From assembly GCA_030629925.1 (NCBI GenBank), contig DAOVOB010000100.1, forward strand, positions 1 to 5,428: DNA of 5,428 bases, in the 5' to 3' direction. The notes under the pieces were generated by a model. The model was not told the origin of the DNA. It saw only the letters and a program-made list of their open reading frames with translations, and searched no databases. This stretch comes from Fidelibacterota bacterium (GTDB taxonomy: Bacteria > Fidelibacterota > Fidelibacteria > Fidelibacterales > Fidelibacteraceae). This document shows, piece by piece, positions 1 to 5,428 of this stretch (position 1 is its first letter; each line of letters begins with the position of its first letter). Position numbers and translations under genes: made by a program.

Positions 1-4
1 AAAT

Positions 5-27
5 ACGTAAAACGTGAGATGTAAGAC
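5..27 (+). repeat. Degenerate 7-bp minisatellite (ACGTGAG type)
   Basis: Three consecutive heptamers read acgtaaa (5-11), acgtgag (12-18) and atgtaag (19-25), followed by ac. The period is 7 bp with two or three differences between units. It may continue beyond the left edge of the window. It is one of four short-period repeats here that share the same unit length. Confidence 0.55.
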
Positions 28-29
28 TA

Positions 30-65
30 GCCTTCTCCGTCAGCTGACGGATACGGACGACAGGC
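30..65. repeat. Palindromic dispersed-repeat candidate
   Basis: The 16-bp sequence TCCGTCAGCTGACGGA (36-51) is a perfect palindrome. It is enclosed by GCCT (30-33) and AGGC (62-65), which are complementary. The resemblance to GCCTTC...ACAGGC hairpin repeats common in environmental genomes is from memory. As DNA it could extrude a cruciform and as RNA it would fold, but no role is visible. Confidence 0.5.
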
Positions 66-83
66 GTGATGGGCAAAAATGTG

Positions 84-146
84 TGTCATCTTGAGCGAAG
101 TTCATCAGCCAAGTGGCGGATGAACGCAGTCGAAAGATCTCAAATT
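84..146 (+). repeat. Hairpin repeat with TGTCATC / GATCTCAAAT ends
   Basis: The element starts TGTCATC (84-90), continues TTGAGCGAAG, and closes with GATCTCAAAT (136-145). In its middle is a strong hairpin at 100-125: GTTCATC pairs with GATGAAC and inside that GCC pairs with GGC around a 4-nt loop. The ends match the widespread 'GTCATCCTGAGCGAAG...GATCTC' type of dispersed repeat, as far as I recall it. A second element with the same ends lies in the opposite orientation at 461-507. No coding capacity. Confidence 0.55.
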
Positions 147-285
147 ACACAGAAATATAAAATGCCTGTAATCCTACTTTGCTAAATTCCACTATTAGAA
201 ATACTTTTTTACAAAATATTTTTATCGATAAGATTACCTTGATAATTTTAGACAACACTTTCGCGTATCACAAAAAAATATTACT

Positions 286-302
286 CAACCACTCTGTGGT
301 TG
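286..302 (+). other. Hairpin CAACCAC / GTGGTTG
   Basis: A perfect 7-bp stem with a 3-nt loop (CAACCAC, tct, GTGGTTG) is followed by ttatttata. It resembles a weak intrinsic terminator, or one stem of a structured repeat together with the hairpins at 337-362 and 365-417. There is no recognisable gene upstream for it to terminate. Confidence 0.45.
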
Positions 303-336
303 TTATTTATAGGAGAGGGATATTTCTACTATGTTG

Positions 337-362
337 GACCGCTTTGCGGTCTTTTATTATTT
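337..362 (+). terminator. Intrinsic terminator-like hairpin in gene-free DNA
   Basis: GACCGC (337-342), loop TTT, and GCGGTC (346-351) form a perfect 6-bp GC-rich stem followed directly by ttttattattt. This is the form of a rho-independent terminator for plus-strand transcription. No gene precedes it within the window. It may therefore end a transcript from an unrecognised small RNA, stop read-through from further left, or be part of a dispersed repeat. Confidence 0.55.
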
Positions 363-364
363 AA

Positions 365-417
365 TCCCGCCAGCCGGTGGCTTGTTTATCTACCGATATT
401 CTTCGGCACAGGCGGGA
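365..417. repeat. Three-stem inverted repeat (cloverleaf-like)
   Basis: The outer arms TCCCGCC (365-371) and GGCGGGA (411-417) are perfectly complementary. Between them are two further hairpins: AGCC-ggt-GGCT (about 372-382) and CCGA-tattct-TCGG (393-406). The whole could fold as a three-way junction of about 53 nt. This is typical of REP- or MITE-like elements, but no tRNA features (anticodon arm, TTC loop, CCA) are present. Confidence 0.5.
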
Positions 418-460
418 CCTAAACAATTGCATTGCTTCGTAATAATATGGAGTGATCAAT

Positions 461-507
461 ATTTGAGATCCCGGATAAGTTTTTAAAAAACTTTCCGGGA
501 TGACATG
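461..507 (-). repeat. Hairpin repeat with TGTCATC / GATCTCAAAT ends, reverse copy
   Basis: Read on the minus strand this element starts TGTCATC and ends GATCTCAAAT, the same ends as the element at 84-146 but in opposite orientation. Its interior differs: a long near-perfect hairpin at 468-501 in which ATCCCGGA pairs with TCCGGGAT and AAGTTTTT with AAAAACTT, broken by a single bulged T (476). Confidence 0.55.
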
Positions 508-533
508 TTTCTTCGGGGTTTCGGGATGACGTT
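508..533 (-). repeat. Fragment of the TTCGGGATGACG repeat family
   Basis: The string tttcgggatgacg (521-533) recurs at 5110-5122 inside the 37-bp array and resembles tccgggatgac at 494-504. It looks like the end of another hairpin repeat of the 'GTCATCCCGA' type. It is followed by a run of seven T. Confidence 0.4.
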
Positions 534-605
534 TTTTTCTGTTTGTTTATTTATGATTCAATTCTTGATCTTTTCAACTTTAATCGTTTTCTTCAATCTA
601 GAATT

Positions 606-625
606 GGAACAGGCGTGCCTGTTCC
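606..625. repeat. 20-bp palindrome GGAACAGGC-GT-GCCTGTTCC
   Basis: Nine-base arms GGAACAGGC and GCCTGTTCC are perfectly complementary around the two bases GT. The following sequence is pyrimidine-rich with no T-tract, so it does not look like a terminator. It is about 90 bp upstream of the predicted promoter of the next gene, so an operator role is possible but unsupported. A dispersed palindromic repeat is more likely given the neighbourhood. Confidence 0.5.
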
Positions 626-712
626 CTACACTACTCCTCTCTTACTATTCTCCCTCACTATAACTCAATCACGATAACACTCTAACACTCTCAATAACAA
701 ATGGGTTATATT

Positions 713-740
713 TTGATTTTACCTAATTATTTTGTATATT
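713..740 (+). promoter_or_regulatory. Predicted sigma-70-like promoter of the lipoprotein-trxB operon
   Basis: TTGATT (713-718) and TATATT (735-740) are 16 bp apart. Transcription would start near 747, giving a leader of about 22 nt. The eno promoter has nearly the same build (TTGAAT, 16 bp, TATATT, leader of about 25 nt), which supports both calls. Confidence 0.5.
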
Positions 741-768
741 TTATGTTGTTGGAAAAAGGAAATATAAC

Positions 769-1659
769 ATGAAACGACTTCCACTTATTCTTCTCTTGAT
801 CTTAAGTTTACTTATCTTTGCATCTTGCTCTAGGAAAGATTTTTTTAGCGGAGATTTTAAGGTTGTCGCAGAAAATCTAAATTTCCCGGAAGGACCCTCT
901 ATATATCAAGATCAGCTGGTATTTTCAAACTGTTACAGTGGGTGGATCGCATCAGTTATTGACAGCACATTGGATACTCTATTGAACAAGGAAGATGGCT
1001 TAGTCAATACCAATGGAACGACCTTTGATAAATATGGCAACCTATATATTTGCGAATACGGTAAAGGCTCTATTCTGCGGCTTTCTCCCGATGGAATACT
1101 AACAACTCTTACCTCTAAAGATCATCACGGAAAACGCTTTAATCGTCCAAATGATATCGCTGTATCTCCCAGTGGAATGATTTATTTTACTGATCCAAAA
1201 AGTTATGATCCACTCATACATGACGGTCGCCTCTTTCGTACCGATCCCAATACAGGTAAAACAACATGGCTGATCGAGGGTCTTCAGTTTCCTAATGGCC
1301 TCTGTTTCTCCCCTGATGGTGAAACACTTTATATCGGTGAATCGGTCAATAAAAATATTCTTCAGATCTCTCATGGCGTTGGTATACTGGATACACTGAT
1401 CACACTCCCATCCGGTAAACAAGATCCTGACGGTATGGATGTAGATGAAAATGGCAATTTATATATTGCCTATTTTGGCGGTGGAAAGATCTTTGTTGTT
1501 TCTCCAGAAGGAAAACTTTTAGATAGTTTAATGACTCCAGGTAAAAAACCTTCAAATATTGAGTTTGGCGGAGAGGACATGAAAACATTGTTCATTACCG
1601 AATGTGAAACCAACAAGGTTTACAGCATTCGCACGACCAATGCAGGACATAAAAAATAA
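769..1659 (+). CDS. SMP-30/gluconolactonase-like beta-propeller lipoprotein
   Basis: A 296-residue protein of the SMP-30/gluconolactonase/LRE-like group, six-bladed propellers that bind a divalent metal and usually hydrolyse lactones or related esters. Residues 1-19 form a lipoprotein signal peptide: two positive residues, a Leu/Ile-rich core, then FAS before Cys20. Family metal and substrate positions appear to be kept: Glu41 in PEGP, Asn128 in RPND, Asn176 in PNG and Asp221 in DPDGMD. Repeated G-N-L-Y-I and SP-x-G strands mark the blades. Length is normal for the family. The start is supported by AAGGA at 756-760, 8 nt upstream. Being a lipoprotein, it should act outside the cytoplasmic membrane, unlike its cytoplasmic co-transcribed neighbour trxB. 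The substrate cannot be told from sequence. It could also be a binding propeller without enzyme activity. Confidence 0.85.
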   Translation: MKRLPLILLLILSLLIFASCSRKDFFSGDFKVVAENLNFPEGPSIYQDQLVFSNCYSGWIASVIDSTLDTLLNKEDGLVNTNGTTFDKYGNLYICEYGKGSILRLSPDGILTTLTSKDHHGKRFNRPNDIAVSPSGMIYFTDPKSYDPLIHDGRLFRTDPNTGKTTWLIEGLQFPNGLCFSPDGETLYIGESVNKNILQISHGVGILDTLITLPSGKQDPDGMDVDENGNLYIAYFGGGKIFVVSPEGKLLDSLMTPGKKPSNIEFGGEDMKTLFITECETNKVYSIRTTNAGHKK

Positions 1660-1673
1660 AAAAGGATATAGAT

Positions 1674-2612
1674 ATGAACGAACATCGTAAAGTGATCATC
1701 ATCGGTTCAGGGCCTTCCGGTCTTACTCCTGCCATTTATGCTGCCCGGGCCGAACTTGAACCCCTGATCTTTGAAGGATCCCAACCCGGCGGTCAATTGA
1801 CCACAACAACTGAAATTGAGAACTTTCCGGGCTTCCCCGAAGGTATTACCGGTCCGGAGCTCATGGATAAAATGCGCGAACAAGCACTACGATTTGGTGC
1901 CTCAACCCTCTATCATTCTATAAGCGAGGTAGATCTCTCATCTCATCCTTATAAGATCTACGACGATGAGGACAAAGAATACACGGCAGATACACTAATC
2001 ATTTCCACCGGTGCAAGTGCCAGATATCTTGGACTGGAATCCGAGAATAAATTGAAGGGATACGGAGTCAGCGCCTGTGCTACCTGTGATGGCTTTTTCT
2101 ATAAAGATAAAGACATTGTGATCGTGGGTGGCGGCGATACGGCTCTGGAAGAAGCTTTGTATTTGACTCATTTTGGTAAAACTGTCACACTGATCCATCG
2201 TCGTGATGAATTTCGAGGATCGGTATTCATGTCCGAAAAAGTCAAGAACCACGAAAAGATCACGGTTAAATGGGATTCTGTAGTCGAAGAAGTATTGGGT
2301 GAACCCGATCTTACGGGTGTGACCGGTGTACGTATCCGGAATGTCAAGACCAATAAAACGGAAGACCTCCCCTGCGCAGGTTTTTTCGTTGCGATCGGTC
2401 ATCATCCGAATACCGATCTTTTCAAAGATACGCTGGAATTAGACAACACGGGATACATTGTAACACAATCTAAATCAAGCAAAACCGGATTATGCGGTGT
2501 TTTTGCTTGTGGTGATGTTCAGGATCCGGCATATCGCCAGGCCGTAACAGCTGCAGGATCAGGCTGTAAGGCAGCGATCGATGCAGAACGTTGGCTGTCT
2601 GAACAGGAATAA
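1674..2612 (+). CDS. trxB: Thioredoxin-disulfide reductase
   Basis: A 312-residue low-molecular-weight thioredoxin reductase, a cytoplasmic FAD enzyme passing electrons from NADPH to thioredoxin. In order: the FAD fold GSGPSG (11-16), GGQLTTTTEIENFPG (39-53), the redox-active CATC (Cys135 and Cys138), the NADPH fold GGGDTA (152-157), HRRDEFR (175-181), whose arginines favour NADPH over NADH, and the C-terminal FAD motif FACGDVQD (277-284) followed by YRQAVTAAGSGCKAA. Length is standard. AAAGGA at 1661-1666, 7 nt from the ATG, supports the start. It lies 14 bp after the lipoprotein gene and very likely shares its transcript. Small departures from the common family sequence are Pro19 in GLTPAIYAARA (usually Ala) and Cys279 in FACGDV (usually Ala). 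No intrinsic terminator follows; a heptamer repeat starts at once after the stop. Confidence 0.96.
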   Translation: MNEHRKVIIIGSGPSGLTPAIYAARAELEPLIFEGSQPGGQLTTTTEIENFPGFPEGITGPELMDKMREQALRFGASTLYHSISEVDLSSHPYKIYDDEDKEYTADTLIISTGASARYLGLESENKLKGYGVSACATCDGFFYKDKDIVIVGGGDTALEEALYLTHFGKTVTLIHRRDEFRGSVFMSEKVKNHEKITVKWDSVVEEVLGEPDLTGVTGVRIRNVKTNKTEDLPCAGFFVAIGHHPNTDLFKDTLELDNTGYIVTQSKSSKTGLCGVFACGDVQDPAYRQAVTAAGSGCKAAIDAERWLSEQE

Positions 2613-2614
2613 CA

Positions 2615-2669
2615 ATTGATAATTGACGATTGACAAAGGACAATTCAATTACCAATGGTCAATTGACAA
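2615..2669 (+). repeat. ATTGACA-type heptamer repeat directly after trxB
   Basis: Four in-phase heptamers read attgata, attgacg, attgaca and aaggaca (2615-2642). A degenerate continuation follows to about 2669, in which TCAATT-ACC and GGT-C-AATTGA can pair (2645-2666). The first heptamer begins two bases after the trxB stop codon (2610-2612). The same family occurs at 4500-4527, 4906-4933 and, inverted, in the array at 4987-5329. There is no T-tract, so it is not a classical terminator. Confidence 0.75.
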
Positions 2670-2702
2670 TGAACGTTATTTGAAAACTTGTATAGTATTT
2701 GA

Positions 2703-4130
<1,428 letters not shown>

Positions 4131-4144
4131 TTAATATTACATCA

Positions 4145-4185
4145 AAAGAGCGGTAGAAATATTTCTTCCGCTCTTTGTTTTTTTT
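4145..4185 (+). terminator. Strong intrinsic terminator of eno
   Basis: AAAGAGCGG (4145-4153) pairs perfectly with CCGCTCTTT (4168-4176). The inner sequence AGAAAT / ATTTCT extends the stem after one T-T mismatch. After a single G come eight T (4178-4185). This is one of the clearest structural signals in the window. It ends only six bases before the ATG of the next gene. Confidence 0.9.
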
Positions 4186-4191
4186 ACTACT

Positions 4192-4500
4192 ATGTCAATG
4201 CAATTAAACAAAAAGTCTGTCATCGACAGAAGTGCAAAGATCAAGATCGTCCTGATCATACTTCTCTTGTGTGTCGCATTTTTACTTCTCAACAATAACG
4301 GAATGATCAAACTTTTTCAGGCAAAAAAAGAGAACCAGGTACTGATAGAAAAAAAAGAAAACCTGGAGGTCAAAGAGAACGAACTTCTCGATGAAAAAGA
4401 AAAACTCCAGCACGATAAAAAATATATCGAAAAGACGGCCCGGGAACAGTATAATATGGTCAAACCCGGCGAGAAAGTGTATAAGGTCATCGAAGAATAA
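4192..4500 (+). CDS. ftsB: FtsB/DivIC-like septum formation initiator
   Basis: A 102-residue single-pass membrane protein of the FtsB/DivIC family, which works with FtsL and FtsQ/DivIB in the divisome to activate septal cell-wall synthesis. A charged N-terminus (1-18) leads into one membrane segment (about 18-34). A strongly charged Lys/Glu coiled coil follows (about 42-78). It closes with the family C-terminal pattern YIEKTAREQYNMVKPGEKVYKV. Length is typical. The position after eno supports FtsB. FtsB and DivIC cannot be separated by eye in this group, so the symbol is provisional. The start is uncertain: no Shine-Dalgarno precedes the ATG at 4192, only the eno terminator T-tract, and a second ATG lies at 4198. 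The stop codon's last base is the first base of a heptamer repeat. Confidence 0.88.
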   Translation: MSMQLNKKSVIDRSAKIKIVLIILLLCVAFLLLNNNGMIKLFQAKKENQVLIEKKENLEVKENELLDEKEKLQHDKKYIEKTAREQYNMVKPGEKVYKVIEE

Positions 4501-4527
4501 TTGACAATTGACAAAGGACAATTGACA
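4500..4527 (+). repeat. ATTGACA-type heptamer block after ftsB
   Basis: Four in-phase heptamers: attgaca, attgaca, aaggaca and attgaca. The block starts on the final A of the ftsB stop codon (4498-4500) and ends 8 bp from the stop of the convergent four-helix-bundle gene. It therefore makes up nearly all of the 35-bp gap between the two genes. Confidence 0.85.
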
Positions 4528-4535
4528 ATGAATAT

Positions 4536-4895
4536 TTACACCTTATTGAGATTGTTCTTTGTTGTTTTAACAATGGATTGAAGAATTTTGTTAATTTCTA
4601 TACAATCGGCCATTAAAGAATTTTGTTTTTCATTGAAATAATTTGTTTTCATCAATATGTCAATCCAATATTCGGTTTCACTTGCTTCTTTTAACGCAAT
4701 GTTGGTTTTTGAAAGGAAATCTTTTTTACTTTGAGCTTGAATGGCTTCTTTCATATTAGCACCAATACTTGTTCCTGATTTTAATAATTGTTTTGACATG
4801 ACATATTCTTTTCTGTCATTTTTCAAATATTGATATGCTTTTATTATTTTGATCGCAAATTGGATACTCTTGTCTAGAATAATATTCGTCCCCAT
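4536..4895 (-). CDS. Four-helix-bundle protein (S23 / 23S rRNA intervening-sequence type)
   Basis: A 119-residue small helical protein of the four-helix-bundle family, first known from open reading frames in intervening sequences of 23S rRNA and related to the Avd proteins of diversity-generating retroelements. Visible family features are KSGTSIGANMKEA (about 39-51), a DFLSK-IALKEA-ETEYWIDIL stretch (60-80), and a polar C-terminal helix. The biological role is poorly known; an RNA or DNA partner is often proposed. The start is placed at 4895 because GGAG lies 5 nt upstream. The open frame continues to 4997, but those 34 extra residues are translated heptamer repeat. By hand count 4561-4860 has 80 G+C in 300 bases (27%), far below the neighbouring genes, which points to transfer. 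No rRNA flanks it, so this is a free-standing copy. Confidence 0.9.
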   Translation of the reverse strand: MGTNIILDKSIQFAIKIIKAYQYLKNDRKEYVMSKQLLKSGTSIGANMKEAIQAQSKKDFLSKTNIALKEASETEYWIDILMKTNYFNEKQNSLMADCIEINKILQSIVKTTKNNLNKV

Positions 4896-4905
4896 CTTTT
4901 CTCCA

Positions 4906-4933
4906 ATTGACAGTTGACAATTGACAAATGACA
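4906..4933 (+). repeat. ATTGACA-type heptamer block in the leader of the four-helix-bundle gene
   Basis: Four in-phase heptamers on the plus strand: attgaca, gttgaca, attgaca and aatgaca. On the minus strand this is the 5' leader of the S23-type gene and ends one base before its GGAG. It has the same orientation as the block at 4500-4527, so the gene lies between direct repeats of the same family. Confidence 0.85.
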
Positions 4934-4936
4934 ATT

Positions 4937-4963
4937 TAAATATCAGTTTACAATTGATATTTA
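4937..4963. promoter_or_regulatory. Dyad TAAATATCA-N9-TGATATTTA
   Basis: Two 9-base arms (4937-4945 and 4955-4963) are perfect inverted repeats around 9 bases. The dyad overlaps or just follows the predicted start point of the four-helix-bundle transcript. It could be an operator or an RNA hairpin at the 5' end of the message. The region is AT-rich, so chance symmetry is not excluded. Confidence 0.3.
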
Positions 4964-4968
4964 TGTTA

Positions 4969-4997
4969 AAAATAATTGAATCTTCAGTAATTATCAA
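4969..4997 (-). promoter_or_regulatory. Possible promoter of the four-helix-bundle gene
   Basis: On the minus strand TTGATA (4997-4992) and TATTTT (4974-4969) are 17 bp apart. The -35-like hexamer is part of the first 37-bp array unit. The predicted start near 4962 gives a leader of about 67 nt. Both hexamers are imperfect and the DNA is AT-rich, so support is limited. Confidence 0.3.
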
Positions 4998-5329
4998 TTG
5001 GCTGAATTGTCAACTGTCCTTTGTCAATTATCAATTGGCTAAATTGTCAACTGTCCTTTGTCAATTATCAATTGGCTAAATTGTCCTTTGCCTGCCCTGC
5101 GTCCCGATGTTTCGGGATGACGAAGCGGGGTCAATTATCAATTGGCTGAATTGTCAACTGTCCTTTGTCAATTATCAATTGGCTGAATTGTCAACTGTCC
5201 TCTGTCAATTATCAATTGGCTGAATTGTCAACTGTCCTCTGTCAATTATCAATTGGCTAAATTGTCAACTGTCCTTTGTCAATTATCAATTGGCTGAATT
5301 GTCAACTGTCCTTTGTCAATTGTCAATTG
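4987..5329 (-). repeat. 37-bp tandem array, eight units plus a partial unit
   Basis: Units lie at 4987-5023, 5024-5060, 5061-5090 (30 bp), 5131-5167, 5168-5204, 5205-5241, 5242-5278 and 5279-5315, with a partial unit at 5316-5329. A 40-bp foreign segment separates units 3 and 4. On the minus strand each unit is built from attgaca, aaggaca, gttgaca, the 9-mer attcagcca and attgata (7+7+7+9+7). CAATT and AATTG in each unit can pair around a 5-nt loop. Two sites vary: G or A in that loop, and T or C in the cct(T/C)tg part. The array fills the gap between the minus-strand S23-type gene and the plus-strand gene at the right edge. Confidence 0.93.
5091..5130. repeat. 40-bp hairpin segment inserted in the 37-bp array
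   Basis: The segment interrupts the array exactly at a unit boundary. TCCCGA and TCGGGA pair around tgtt, and an outer CCCTGC pairs with GCGGGG allowing one G-U. It shares tttcgggatgacg with 521-533, so it belongs to a repeat family also present at the left of the window. No target-site duplication is evident. Confidence 0.7.
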
Positions 5330-5334
5330 ATTTA

Positions 5335-5369
5335 ACTTTTGCCTTTATACTTTTGACTTTTGCCTTTTT
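5335..5369 (+). repeat. 7-bp minisatellite (ACTTTTG type)
   Basis: Five in-phase heptamers read acttttg, cctttat, acttttg, acttttg and ccttttt. It follows the 37-bp array after a short gap and precedes the gene start at 5402. Its unit sequence is unrelated to the ATTGACA family, but the period is the same. Confidence 0.8.
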
Positions 5370-5380
5370 AATGTTATTTT
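5353..5380 (+). promoter_or_regulatory. Possible promoter of the right-edge gene
   Basis: TTGACT (5353-5358), formed across a junction of two heptamers, is 16 bp from TATTTT (5375-5380). The start would be near 5387, just ahead of GAGG at 5390. The leader would be only about 15 nt, and the -10 match is 4 of 6, so this is tentative. Confidence 0.3.
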
Positions 5381-5401
5381 CATCGCGGTGAGGTAATTGC
5401 A

Positions 5402-5428
5402 ATGAAGGGTTTCGAAAAAGAAAGAAAT
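5402..5428 (+). CDS. Start of an unidentified gene, cut by the window edge
   Basis: Nine open codons (MKGFEKERN) start at an ATG preceded by GAGG at 5390-5393, 8 nt upstream. The ribosome binding site and the position after a possible promoter make a true gene start plausible. The nine residues are too few to assign a family. It is divergent from the four-helix-bundle gene, with the repeat arrays between them. Confidence 0.5.

Larger units (their letters stand above)
1..712. other. Repeat-rich intergenic region without a supported gene
   Basis: No reading frame here looks like a protein. The stretch is a patchwork, in order: a decayed 7-bp minisatellite (5-27), a palindromic repeat (30-65), a hairpin element with TGTCATC and GATCTCAAAT ends (84-146), an AT-rich part (147-285), two terminator-like hairpins (286-302 and 337-362), a three-stem inverted repeat (365-417), a second TGTCATC-ended element in reverse orientation (461-507), a related fragment (508-533), a 20-bp palindrome (606-625) and a pyrimidine-rich strip with an 8-bp tandem duplication (676-691). 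The density of unrelated palindromes suggests an accumulation site for dispersed repeats. No tRNA, rRNA or known riboswitch was recognised. Confidence 0.75.

Overview
The window looks like chromosomal DNA from an uncultured bacterium, probably of the Fibrobacteres-Chlorobi-Bacteroidetes (FCB) side of the tree. Three things suggest this: housekeeping genes of about 45-50% GC in sampled lines, a four-helix-bundle (S23-type) gene, and intergenic DNA full of hairpin repeats and short-period minisatellites of the kind seen in many environmental FCB genomes. The taxonomic call is an inference and is not secure.

Layout. Positions 1-768 hold no gene I can support. They are a dense patchwork of palindromes, hairpins and dispersed-repeat fragments, ending in a promoter. 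Positions 769-2612 are a two-gene operon: an SMP-30/gluconolactonase-like lipoprotein and thioredoxin reductase (trxB), 14 bp apart. Positions 2613-2846 are intergenic: a heptamer repeat starting at the trxB stop codon, a second 7-bp minisatellite, and the eno promoter. Enolase (2847-4130) ends in a strong intrinsic terminator that runs almost into the start codon of an FtsB/DivIC-like division protein (4192-4500). A very AT-rich four-helix-bundle gene follows on the minus strand (4536-4895). It has heptamer repeats on both sides and a 37-bp tandem array (4987-5329) upstream. A further minisatellite, a possible promoter and the first nine codons of a new plus-strand gene close the window.

Function. 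trxB (thiol redox), eno (glycolysis) and ftsB (division) are ordinary core genes. The lipoprotein is an envelope enzyme of unknown substrate co-transcribed with trxB.

The most interesting material is non-coding. Four sequence-unrelated minisatellites (ACGTGAG-, TCCCTAC-, ATTGACA- and ACTTTTG-type) all have a 7-bp period. The 37-bp array itself breaks down into four heptamers plus one 9-mer, and its one short unit lacks exactly one heptamer. ATTGACA-type blocks sit at gene edges: 0-2 nt after two stop codons, and 1 nt from the Shine-Dalgarno of the four-helix-bundle gene. That gene and its repeats are the best candidate for an undescribed mobile or repeat-generating unit, but one window cannot prove it.
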